Part shown: one piece after another, positions 31,459 through 39,657 of the stretch
Layout of the letters: every line of letters starts with the position of its first letter
Numbering within the stretch: position 1 is the first letter of the stretch
Origin: Sphingomonadales bacterium Ga0077531
Lineage (GTDB): Bacteria > Pseudomonadota > Alphaproteobacteria > Sphingomonadales > Sphingomonadaceae
Assembly: GCA_001464915.1 (NCBI GenBank)
Contig: LNED01000033.1
Location: forward strand, 62,001 to 126,000
Length of the DNA stretch: 64,000 nt
Direction of reading: 5' to 3'
The notes under the pieces: generated by a model
Told to the model about the DNA's origin: nothing
The model's input: only the letters and a program-made list of their open reading frames with translations
Databases searched by the model: none
Program-made: the position numbers and the translations under genes

Positions 31459-32547
31459 CTAGACCCGCTCCACGCTCCCGCCGCTGACGCGCCAGATCGC
31501 GGCCTCACCGCGAATTGCATCGAAGGGTGCAAGCTCAGTCCCCGTCATCCACACCTGTGCTTGGCCTTCCCGCAACCGACGGAACAGTTCGGTGCGGCGG
31601 ACGGGATCAAGGTGCGCGGCGACTTCATCAAGTAGCAGCACGCTTGGCCGCCCAGCCGAGGCGAGGATGCCGTGAGCCAGCGTGATCGCGATCAGCATCG
31701 CCTTCTGCTCGCCGGTGGAACATGATGCGGCGGGTTGGTGGGTGGAGGCCATCACCACTTCCAATTCATCGCGCTGCGGCCCGGTGAGCGCGCGCCCTGC
31801 CGCCCTGTCGTGCGGGCGATTGCGGGCGAGTTCAGCGCGCAAGGCTGTCTCGTCGACCGGCCCGCCGGGGCGATAAGTCAGGGCAGGGCGGGCGAAGGGC
31901 TCGGGCGGCAGGGCGGAGAGTTCATCCACCAACCGCGCCGCCAGCATTGCGCGGGTGCCTGCGACCGCCGCGCCGTGATCGGCCACCTGTGCCTCCACTG
32001 CGTCGAGCCAGCGCGCGTCGCCGCCATTGTCGAGCAATCGCCCGCGTTCGCGCAAGCTCGTCTCCAGCGCACCCACCCGCCGTGCATGATCGGGCGCGAT
32101 AGCCAACGCCATGCGGTCCATGAACCGCCGCCGTGCGCCGGCGCTGTCGGTGAACAATCCGTCCATCGCCGGGGTCAGCCAGCTGAGCGCCAGCCATTCC
32201 GCCAGGCTCGCCGCGCTGGCAGGTGCGCTATTGACCCGCACCAACCGCCGTCCGGGCTGCCCGGCCTCGGTATAGGTGCCAAGCCTTGCCGACAGCGTGC
32301 CCTGTTCGATCAGGCTCGCACCGATGGCGAAGGGTAGCGGCGGATCGCCCGGAGCAGCCCTTCGCGCTATGTCGCCAAGGTTTGCGCGCCGCAGTCCGCG
32401 TCCGGGGCCGAGCAACGAGATCGCTTCGAGCAGGTTGGTTTTTCCCGCCCCATTCTCCCCCACCAGCAGATTGAAATGCGCCGTCTCCGCCAGCGTGGTC
32501 GCGGCGTGATTACGGACATTTTCAAGGCTGATCTTGCTGAGCGCCAT
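31459..32547 (-). CDS. recF: DNA replication/repair protein RecF
   Basis: ISLENVRNHAATTL, VGENGAGKTNLLEAISLL, SVLLLDEVAAHLD. Confidence 0.95.
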   Translation of the reverse strand: MALSKISLENVRNHAATTLAETAHFNLLVGENGAGKTNLLEAISLLGPGRGLRRANLGDIARRAAPGDPPLPFAIGASLIEQGTLSARLGTYTEAGQPGRRLVRVNSAPASAASLAEWLALSWLTPAMDGLFTDSAGARRRFMDRMALAIAPDHARRVGALETSLRERGRLLDNGGDARWLDAVEAQVADHGAAVAGTRAMLAARLVDELSALPPEPFARPALTYRPGGPVDETALRAELARNRPHDRAAGRALTGPQRDELEVVMASTHQPAASCSTGEQKAMLIAITLAHGILASAGRPSVLLLDEVAAHLDPVRRTELFRRLREGQAQVWMTGTELAPFDAIRGEAAIWRVSGGSVERV

Positions 32548-32613
32548 ACTTCCTGCGCGGGTAGCACAGGGTGACGAATTGGCCAGAGCCGCCCTCCCAA
32601 AATCCGCAATCCC

Positions 32614-32640
32614 AAACCTTGGGAAAAATTACCAAGCTTT
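32614..32640. promoter_or_regulatory. candidate upstream activator site (inverted repeat)
   Basis: AAACCTTGG...CCAAGCTTT (8 of 9 arm positions pair) about 85-95 bp upstream of the -24/-12 element. Confidence 0.4.
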
Positions 32641-32709
32641 CGCTCAGATGAACGGGCTGTTTGCGGCGAGAAAGCATCAGAATGGCGGAAATCAGCCATT
32701 TTTCAAGTT

Positions 32710-32725
32710 TGGCACGGCCCGTGCA
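32710..32725 (+). promoter_or_regulatory. candidate sigma-54 (RpoN) -24/-12 promoter
   Basis: TGGCACG-GCCC-GTGCA versus consensus TGGCACG-N4-TTGCW; GG-N10-GC spacing exact. Confidence 0.7.
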
Positions 32726-32788
32726 GAGTACTTTGCATCCCCGGGATGGTCCCGGAACACAGTGAAAAACACCAAAGGAGATTACCCA

Positions 32789-32902
32789 ATGTTTGCTCAA
32801 GACACCTCGAACCGTCTGTTCGCTGCCGCTTTCTCGGTCATCATTTCGGCCGCGTTTCTTGCCTACGCGATCATCCCCGCCAGCCCCGGCCTCGTTGCCT
32901 GA
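32789..32902 (+). CDS. 37-aa single-TM microprotein, copy 1
   Basis: MFAQDTSNRLFAAAFSVIISAAFLAYAIIPASPGLVA; preceded by AAGGAG; paralog of next ORF. Confidence 0.8.
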   Translation: MFAQDTSNRLFAAAFSVIISAAFLAYAIIPASPGLVA

Positions 32903-32938
32903 GCCTCACCACCCCCATTTGAAGAAGGATTAAGTCTC

Positions 32939-33052
32939 ATGTTCCGCCCCGAAACCAGCGCTCGCTTTGTCTCAGCCGCCTTTGCTGTCGTGCTGACGGT
33001 TGCAAGCTTCGCCTATGCGATCATCCCTGCCAGCCCCGGCATGGTTGCCTGA
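32939..33052 (+). CDS. 37-aa single-TM microprotein, copy 2
   Basis: MFRPETSARFVSAAFAVVLTVASFAYAIIPASPGMVA; preceded by GAAGGA; same length and C-terminus as copy 1. Confidence 0.8.
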   Translation: MFRPETSARFVSAAFAVVLTVASFAYAIIPASPGMVA

Positions 33053-33097
33053 CGCCTGCGCACTCGCCTCAACTTTCGGATTTAAGGGACTTTTGAT

Positions 33098-33313
33098 ATG
33101 ACCAACCTCACCAACACCCCCGGCGGAAAGCCGCCCCGCACGAGCTTTCGGCTCGACAAGAACAACGGAAAGGTTTTCGGCGTGTGTGCCGGGATCGGTG
33201 ACTATTTCGGCATCGATACGATGCTGGTGCGGATCGGCTTTGTCGCGGCAGCACTGTTCGGCTTCGGCGCACCGGTGCTGATCTACCTCGCGATTGCTTT
33301 GATCGCGGACTAA
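33098..33313 (+). CDS. PspC domain-containing protein
   Basis: FRLDKNNGKVFGVCAGIGDYFGIDTMLVRIGFVAAALFGFGAPVLIYLAIALI. Confidence 0.9.
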   Translation: MTNLTNTPGGKPPRTSFRLDKNNGKVFGVCAGIGDYFGIDTMLVRIGFVAAALFGFGAPVLIYLAIALIAD

Positions 33314-33326
33314 TTTTTGCTGGCAA

Positions 33327-33350
33327 GCGGGCACCTCATGTGGTGCCCGC
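33327..33350. terminator. hairpin between convergent genes
   Basis: GCGGGCACC-TCATGT-GGTGCCCGC perfect 9-bp stem. Confidence 0.6.
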
Positions 33351-33360
33351 CGCCCGGCAA

Positions 33361-34143
33361 TTACATGGCGCTGATGCCGCCATCCAGTTTCAGCTCTGCC
33401 CCGGTCATGAAGCGGCTTTCGTCGCTCGCCAGATAGAGCACCGCGTTGGCGATGTCGTTGGGCTCGCCGACGAATTTGAGCGGAATTTGCCGCGCCAGCT
33501 TTTCCAGTAACACTTCGCGATCGAGCGAGGCTGCCTTGGCTGTCCCATCAAGGATCGGCGTATCGACAAAGGTCGGGTGCACCGAATTGCAGCGGATATT
33601 CATGCCCTTTTTCGCGCAGTGCAGCGCGATTGATTTCGACAGCATCCACACCGCTGCCTTTGATGCGTTGTAAGCGGGCATGGTGTCGCTCGCGATCAGG
33701 CCCGCGATCGACGAGATGTTGATGATCGACCCCGGCGCGTGCTCGCGCATCAGCGGCAGGGCTTTCTGGCAGCCGTGGAAGATCGAATTGACGTTGATGT
33801 CAAAACACCGCTGCCAATCTTCGAAGGTGCAGGCCTCGATATTGCCCGCGACCCCGATCCCGGCATTGTTGACCAGCACGTTGAGCCCGCCGAGGTGTTC
33901 GCGCGCGGCATCGACCGCGGCTTCCCACTGCGCCGGGTCGGTCACATCATGCGCGATGCTGAACGCAGTGCCAGCGCCCATTTCGGCGTTGATGATCGCC
34001 GCCGTTTCCGCCGCGCCCGCGCCGTTGATGTCGGTCGCCAGCACCCGCGCGCCTTCTTGCGCCAGCCGGATGCAATGCGCGCGGCCCAAGCCTTGCGCGG
34101 CCCCGGTTACCAGGGCCATCTTGCCTGCTACTCTGCCTGCCAT
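33361..34143 (-). CDS. SDR family oxidoreductase
   Basis: KMALVTGAAQGLGRAHCIRLA; NNAGI; YNASKAA. Confidence 0.92.
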   Translation of the reverse strand: MAGRVAGKMALVTGAAQGLGRAHCIRLAQEGARVLATDINGAGAAETAAIINAEMGAGTAFSIAHDVTDPAQWEAAVDAAREHLGGLNVLVNNAGIGVAGNIEACTFEDWQRCFDINVNSIFHGCQKALPLMREHAPGSIINISSIAGLIASDTMPAYNASKAAVWMLSKSIALHCAKKGMNIRCNSVHPTFVDTPILDGTAKAASLDREVLLEKLARQIPLKFVGEPNDIANAVLYLASDESRFMTGAELKLDGGISAM

Positions 34144-34146
34144 AAT

Positions 34147-34707
34147 TCAATCCTCTCCCAAGTATCCCGGTGTCAAAAGCATCGCTATCCGGACATCGAC
34201 CGCGTGGCCAGCCCGCCGCCATTCGGCCACGAAACGCGCCAGATCGCGCAAGGCGACCCGGTGGACGGTGATATTCTCGCCTTCGGTGCCGCCCCCTTCG
34301 CCAACCTGCTCGAGGCCGGTGGCCTTCAACAGTATGAAGCATTCCGAGACCATGCCGGGCGAGGAGTAGAATTCACCCAGCATCTCAAGCGTGCTGGCGC
34401 GGTAGCCGGTTTCTTCCTCCAGCTCGCGTGCGGCGGCGGTGAGCGCGTCCTCGCCTTCATTGCCTGCGTCGTCACCGATCAGGCCCGCCGGAATCTCAAG
34501 GCTGAAGCGCCCCAACGGCACGCGGTATTGGCTGACGAGGATCACGTGGCGGGTGCCATCCGCGTCATCATCCAGCGCGATAATAGCGGCGGCCCGGATG
34601 CCGCGTGCCCGCCCGACATATTCCCAGCGCCCGCGTGTTTTGGCGGTGATGAAGCGGCCTTCCCACATCACCTGTTCGGGCAGGTCGGCGTCACGATCTT
34701 TTTGCAA
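34147..34707 (-). CDS. NUDIX hydrolase (ADP-ribose pyrophosphatase-like)
   Basis: IPAGLIGDD...AARELEEETGY Nudix box. Confidence 0.92.
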   Translation of the reverse strand: MQKDRDADLPEQVMWEGRFITAKTRGRWEYVGRARGIRAAAIIALDDDADGTRHVILVSQYRVPLGRFSLEIPAGLIGDDAGNEGEDALTAAARELEEETGYRASTLEMLGEFYSSPGMVSECFILLKATGLEQVGEGGGTEGENITVHRVALRDLARFVAEWRRAGHAVDVRIAMLLTPGYLGED

Positions 34708-34784
34708 AGGGTACTCCGTCGAGGCAGGCTGGCTTGCGCACTGCGAGACAGGCTCTGCCGCTCCGGGTCAAGGGGGAAGGGCGC

Positions 34785-35459
34785 TTAAATCTCGATCAAC
34801 CGATCCGGCAGCTCGTTCACGTCATTTTCGCCGCGCGGGAAGTGCTGAGCCAGGACAAAGCCAACATCACGGATGCCGACCGCCAGGCCTTCGGCGATCC
34901 GGCCCTTGCGGATTTCCACCAGCATGTCGCCCATCGCCTCGCCCCAGACTTCTGCCGGGACTTGTCCGGCGATGCTTTCATCGGCGACAATCTCTGCCCG
35001 ATGTTCGCGCATCGACAGGTAGATCATCACCCCGGTGCGCCCGGTGGTGCGGCGATCTGCGCCAACCTTGAATTGGCGCACCGCCTGATTGTGAACGCGG
35101 ATCGTCTTGGTAGGGCCGGGGATCAGCCAGAACTTCAATGGTTCCCACTGCTGCACCAGCATCACAGCGATGAATTTGACCAGGCCAAGTCCGATCACCA
35201 TGCTGGCCAGCTCGCCTGTGCTCCATTGATGGCCCCAACCGCCAAACGCCAAATCCCAGCCGTCAAGAAACGGGCGCGGGAAGGCTGCGAACACGCTCAT
35301 CGCAGTGAACGCCGCACCCGCTGCCCATAGCAGGGCCACGTCGGTGTAACCGTCTGAACGGTCGGTCAGGACAGTCACGATCTCGCCCGAGGTGTGTGCT
35401 TCCGCCGCCGTAACCGCGTCACTGACGAGCTTGTGTCCGGCATCATCAAGAAAGGCCAT
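34785..35459 (-). CDS. TPM domain protein (COG3762-like)
   Basis: AEAHTSGEIVTVLTDRSDGY...GVMIYLSMREHRAEIVADESI; adjacent to second TPM gene and LemA. Confidence 0.85.
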   Translation of the reverse strand: MAFLDDAGHKLVSDAVTAAEAHTSGEIVTVLTDRSDGYTDVALLWAAGAAFTAMSVFAAFPRPFLDGWDLAFGGWGHQWSTGELASMVIGLGLVKFIAVMLVQQWEPLKFWLIPGPTKTIRVHNQAVRQFKVGADRRTTGRTGVMIYLSMREHRAEIVADESIAGQVPAEVWGEAMGDMLVEIRKGRIAEGLAVGIRDVGFVLAQHFPRGENDVNELPDRLIEI

Positions 35460-35461
35460 TG

Positions 35462-36358
35462 CTACCACCCCCCCGATGCGCCGCCGCCGCCGGACGAGCC
35501 GCCGCCGAACCCGCCGAAACCGCCACCGCCGCCGCCTCCGCCCCAACCGCCGCCGTCATCATCACCGCCCGAAAGCGCACCGCGCAGGATCGCGCTGCCC
35601 ACTTCCCACAGGATGATGTCGCGGGCGGTATCGCCCACGCCGCGGCCATAAGATTCCTCGGCGCTGCCCCACGGGCCTGCACCTTTGGCGCGGTATTTGC
35701 GCCGACGGTTGCGCCCGGCGAGCAGCGGCAAGATGAAGAAAAAGAACAGGAAGGCGCCCCAGATCAGCACGCCAATCGGGAACCCACCATCGCTGCGGCT
35801 GCTCTGTGCCGCTGCCGCCTGTGCGGCTTCTTCGATGGCAATGGCGTCTTCGGGGCTTTTGGCGAGATGCGCGAGGATAGCGGCAACCCCGTCGGTCACC
35901 CCCGCATCAAAATTGCCCTCCTTGAAGCGCGGGGTGATGACGTCATTGATCACCCGCCCGGCCATGATCCCACCGAAATAGCCGTGGAGCCCATAGCCAA
36001 CTTCGATCCGCAGTTTGCGATCATCGCGGGCGATCAACAGCAGCAGGCCCTGGTCACGCTTTTCCCCGCCGATCCCCCAGGTGCTGAACAGCCCGGTGGC
36101 GTAGCTTTCGATGTTCGCCCCGCCCAGATTGGGCACAGTGGCAACGATGATCGCGCGCCCTGTCTGCGCATTATAGGCGCGCAGTTGCGCGTCGAGCTGC
36201 GCTTCTGTCTCTGGCGAGAGCACGTCGGCCCCGTCATAGACCGGGCCATTAGGCACCGGGGGATAGTCCTGCGCCTGCGCAGCAGTTGTGCCGGCGAGCC
36301 AGAACAGGCCCGCCAGCAACAGCAACGTTTGGCGCAGTAGTATAAGCGTCCGGGTCAC
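35462..36358 (-). CDS. TPM domain protein YgcG-like (COG1512) with Gly-rich tail
   Basis: YDGADVLSPETEAQLDAQLRAYNAQTGRAIIVATVPNLGG...; C-terminal GGGGGGGFGGFGGGSSGGGGASGGW. Confidence 0.9.
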   Translation of the reverse strand: MTRTLILLRQTLLLLAGLFWLAGTTAAQAQDYPPVPNGPVYDGADVLSPETEAQLDAQLRAYNAQTGRAIIVATVPNLGGANIESYATGLFSTWGIGGEKRDQGLLLLIARDDRKLRIEVGYGLHGYFGGIMAGRVINDVITPRFKEGNFDAGVTDGVAAILAHLAKSPEDAIAIEEAAQAAAAQSSRSDGGFPIGVLIWGAFLFFFFILPLLAGRNRRRKYRAKGAGPWGSAEESYGRGVGDTARDIILWEVGSAILRGALSGGDDDGGGWGGGGGGGGFGGFGGGSSGGGGASGGW

Positions 36359-36359
36359 C

Positions 36360-36989
36360 TCAGTTCGCGGCCGCCGGTGTCTTGTCGCCAGTGATGCCGC
36401 TCATATCGACGGTCGGGTTGGCTTTGCTCGCCTCATCAGCTTCGAAATACTCCAGCGGCTTGGCACCGTGGATGACGTTCGCGCCAATGCTGCTGGGGAA
36501 GGTGCGGATTTCGGTGTTATAGTCACGCGCCAGCTCGTTGTAGCGCAGGCGTTCGGTGTTGATCTGGTTGTTGGCTTCATCAATCGCCACCATCAGATCG
36601 CCAAAGCGCGGCTGGCTGGCCAGCTGCGGGTAGTTTTCCACCACGGTGCGCAACTGGCCCATCGCCTGCGTCAGCTGGTTCTGCGCGTCGGAGAATTTCT
36701 TGAATTCTTCGGGGTTCGACAGGTCATCGGTGGTGATGTTGATCGACGTTGCGCGGGCGCGGGCATCGATCACACCTTGCAGAATGTCCTTTTCCGAAAT
36801 TGCGGCGCCTTGCACCACGGCGACAAGGTTGGGGATTTTGTCCGAACGGTTCTGTAAGGCGCTTTCCACGTTACCCCACTGCGCCTTGGCTGCTTCTTCG
36901 GCGGCGGGGACAGAGTTGATCCCGCATGCCGCCAGGCTGAGCGCAGCAGCTGCGGCAAATGCGCCGCGTAGAATGGTGGTGAACTTCAT
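36360..36989 (-). CDS. LemA family protein
   Basis: VESALQNRSDKIPNLVAVVQG...YNTEIRTFPSSIGANVIHGAKPLEYFEA. Confidence 0.93.
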   Translation of the reverse strand: MKFTTILRGAFAAAAALSLAACGINSVPAAEEAAKAQWGNVESALQNRSDKIPNLVAVVQGAAISEKDILQGVIDARARATSINITTDDLSNPEEFKKFSDAQNQLTQAMGQLRTVVENYPQLASQPRFGDLMVAIDEANNQINTERLRYNELARDYNTEIRTFPSSIGANVIHGAKPLEYFEADEASKANPTVDMSGITGDKTPAAAN

Positions 36990-37055
36990 TGGAACGATCC
37001 CTCCTGATGGCACTGGCCCCTGGTCGGGGGCAGCGCGGCAAACTCCTGTATTGTG

Positions 37056-37083
37056 GATATAGCACACCACTTTGCGCGTTCAA
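37056..37083 (-). promoter_or_regulatory. sigma70-like promoter of lemA-TPM operon
   Basis: Minus strand TTGAAC - 16 nt - TATATC, upstream of lemA start. Confidence 0.5.
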
Positions 37084-37166
37084 GCGGCGGTGAGTGTTAG
37101 GAGTGGGTTGGCAGACAGCGACGAGAGTGCCAAAAGATGGTTAAGGGCTTTCACGAGGGGATTATC

Positions 37167-37586
37167 ATGTTGCAGGATTTTAAAGCTTTCATTGCCAAGG
37201 GCAACGTTATCGACCTTGCCGTCGGGGTTATCATCGGCGCTTCGTTTGGCGCGATCGTCAAATCGTTGACCGACGAGATCATCATGCCGATCGTGGGCGC
37301 GATCTTTGGCAATATCGATTTTTCGGATCGGTATTTGGTGCTGTCGGGTGACGTCGCTGCGGGCACCCCGCTCGCCGCCGCGCGGGAGGCCGGGGCCAAT
37401 GTTATGGGGCTGGGGGCATTCGTGTCGGTGATCATCAACTTCGTGATCCTCGCTTTCATCATCTTCCTGATGGTGCGCTATGTCAGCAAGCTGTCGGCGA
37501 AGATGGCCACGCCCGAAGAAGCCGCGCCCGCTGGCCCGACCGAAATCGAGCTGCTCACCGAAATCCGCGACGCGTTGAAGAAGTAA
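37167..37586 (+). CDS. mscL: large-conductance mechanosensitive channel
   Basis: [34 protein letters not shown]. Confidence 0.96.
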   Translation: MLQDFKAFIAKGNVIDLAVGVIIGASFGAIVKSLTDEIIMPIVGAIFGNIDFSDRYLVLSGDVAAGTPLAAAREAGANVMGLGAFVSVIINFVILAFIIFLMVRYVSKLSAKMATPEEAAPAGPTEIELLTEIRDALKK

Positions 37587-37654
37587 TTGCTGATCCCCCC
37601 TCGTATGCGGGAGGGGATTAGACACTTCTCATTCAGCATTCGCGCGCTATATCA

Positions 37655-38035
37655 GCCGGGTCGGGAAACCGAATATGGCGATAAATGGCTGCGTACAATA
37701 GATGCAACGGACCCGGGGGCAGTACCCGGCGGCTCCACCAGAAGCGGCGGTCAGAAATGACGGTTGGCCGCAACTCCTGATGGGGCCGAACTAGGATCGA
37801 CGTGTGTTGAAAAGCGTAGTTTTTGCCCGGGCTGAGTAACCCGCATAAGGCTCAAAACCCATAAGTGCCAACGATAACGAAGCACTCGCAATCGCTGCGT
37901 AATTGATGGGCTAACGCCCTTCTTTTATTAGGCTAAAAAGCGCGGTTGGACCGAACCGGGCAACAGAATCGGATACCGGGCGTCCGGGGGTACGTAGCAA
38001 CAGAAACCCCCACCTTCGCGGCTAGGTCAGAGCAG
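37655..38035 (+). ncRNA. ssrA: transfer-messenger RNA, permuted two-piece alphaproteobacterial type (boundaries approximate)
   Basis: Acceptor piece ends CCCGGGGGCAGTACCCGGCGGCTCCACCA (CCA at 37738-37740); coding piece begins GGGGCCGAACTAGGATCGACG at 37783; tag GCC AAC GAT AAC GAA GCA CTC GCA ATC GCT GCG TAA (37867-37902) = ANDNEALAIAA. Confidence 0.93.
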
Positions 38036-38059
38036 CGAAAGCCTAGGGCAACCAAAAGG

Positions 38060-38314
38060 CTATTCCGACGTGCCGCTGGCCTCGCCGCGCAACGCCGCCA
38101 CTTCCTTTTCAAGCCGGATGCAATCGAGGATCTTCGCCCCGCCGAGGAACACCGCCCCGGTGGTTGCCAGATACAGCAACTGTCCGCCAAAGCCCGGATA
38201 TTGCACCAGATAGGCGCTGCCGCGCGCTGTCGCGCCGAGCGCCAGCGCATAGATGATCAGGAATGCTTCAAAGCGCGTCTTGATGACGAACAGCCTTGAT
38301 ATCTTGCGCAGCAT
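38060..38314 (-). CDS. small conserved-looking membrane protein (84 aa)
   Basis: MLRKISRLFVIKTRFEAFLIIYALALGATARGSAYLVQYPGFGGQLLYLATTGAVFLGGAKILDCIRLEKEVAAL; two TM segments. Confidence 0.65.
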   Translation of the reverse strand: MLRKISRLFVIKTRFEAFLIIYALALGATARGSAYLVQYPGFGGQLLYLATTGAVFLGGAKILDCIRLEKEVAALRGEASGTSE

Positions 38315-38406
38315 AGCGGCTCCCGAACCGTTGCAACTCCATCTGTTCAGAGTCGCTTTTACATTTCGGTAACCCTACGCTCAGTCGCGAGCATCGCGCA
38401 AACGCG

Positions 38407-39657
38407 TTAACCAAGCTGTGCCAGATTGAGCGCATCCAGCAAGGCGAGCCGTGCTGCAATGACGCTGTTTGCCAGCGCCTCGGACCCAATATCGGGCGGA
38501 TCGATCTGGTCGGGGTAATGCGCTGCGATGGTGCGTTCGATCAGATCGGCCTTGGCCTCATCAAGCAGAAAGCGCGGATCGACCGTGGCGGGATCGCACA
38601 CCACGCGCAGGCGCAAGCAGGCCGGGCCGCCGCCGTTGGCCATCGATTGTTTTACATCAACCGGGATCACTTGCCGGATCGGGCCATTTCCAGCCAACAT
38701 CGCTTCGCACCAATCCCACACACTTGGGCTTTCGCGGCACTCTTCGGGCACGATCAGCACCATCTCGCCCGATGGTAGGGTCAGGAGTTGCGCGTTGAAC
38801 AGATAGGTGCGGATCGCCTCTTGCAGGGTGACCGCGTGCGACGGCACCTCGACCACTTCCAACGCGGGAAATGCGGCGCGGATCGAATCGTAAGCGCCCG
38901 CTTGGTCGGCGAAGGCTTCGGCATGGGTGAACAGCACGCGGCCATTGGCGACCGCGACCACATCATTGTGGAACGCGCCTGCGGCAATAGCCTCGGGATT
39001 TTGCTCGATGAACACCGTCCGCGCGGGATCAAGCCCGTGAGCGCGGGCGACGAGGCGGCTGGCCTGTTCATGCTGGCGCGCAGGGAAGCGGCCGCCGGTT
39101 TTACCATAGACGAACACCTCGACGCCGGGTGCATCGTGGCTCTCGCACAGCCGCATGTGATTGGCCGCGCCCTCGTCGCCAAAGGTCGGTGGCACCGCAT
39201 CGTGGATCGCAAAGTGGCGGGTGTCCCCGAACGCAACCGCCAACTGGCTTTGGGTATCGGGCCATTCCTGCGCACGGTGGAGCATGGTGACGAGGTTAGC
39301 GGGCGTCAGGTGGCAGCGCCCGTCGGCGGTGTCGGGCGCGGGTGAGACGGTTGCGGCATTGGCGGTCCACATCGATGAGGCCGACCACGGCGCGGCGCGT
39401 AATTGCGGCGGCTCGCTTCCATCGAGGGCCAGCGCCTGTACCAAAGCATGGTTGGGGCGGGGCAGCGGCAGCAGGAACCCCTGCACGCCCAGCCGCGCCA
39501 GATTGCCCCGCATCTTCGCCATCCCCTGCAAGGCGGCAGCGCGCGGGTACGACGGATCGCCCGCATGGCTGGCGCTGGCAATATTGCCTAGGCTGAGGCC
39601 GGCGTAGTTGTGTGAGGGGCCGACGATCCCGTCGAAATTGATTTCCGTGAGGCTCAT
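38407..39657 (-). CDS. astB: N-succinylarginine dihydrolase
   Basis: EINFDGIVGPSHNYAGLSLGNIAS; VKQSMANGGGPACLRLRV. Confidence 0.95.
   Translation of the reverse strand: MSLTEINFDGIVGPSHNYAGLSLGNIASASHAGDPSYPRAAALQGMAKMRGNLARLGVQGFLLPLPRPNHALVQALALDGSEPPQLRAAPWSASSMWTANAATVSPAPDTADGRCHLTPANLVTMLHRAQEWPDTQSQLAVAFGDTRHFAIHDAVPPTFGDEGAANHMRLCESHDAPGVEVFVYGKTGGRFPARQHEQASRLVARAHGLDPARTVFIEQNPEAIAAGAFHNDVVAVANGRVLFTHAEAFADQAGAYDSIRAAFPALEVVEVPSHAVTLQEAIRTYLFNAQLLTLPSGEMVLIVPEECRESPSVWDWCEAMLAGNGPIRQVIPVDVKQSMANGGGPACLRLRVVCDPATVDPRFLLDEAKADLIERTIAAHYPDQIDPPDIGSEALANSVIAARLALLDALNLAQLG

Noticed and set aside
35462-35580. CCG/CCGCCGCCG tract that looks like a repeat array
   Set aside because: Explained by the poly-Gly C-terminal coding region of the YgcG-like protein; not a CRISPR or intergenic repeat
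37594-37618. CCCCTC...GAGGGG stem after mscL as a terminator
   Set aside because: Short stem and no T-run; not supported strongly enough to annotate
37640-38299. ORFs called in the tmRNA region (for example 37933..38250 and 37946..38299)
   Set aside because: Overlap ssrA and the 84-aa membrane gene; no protein-like features
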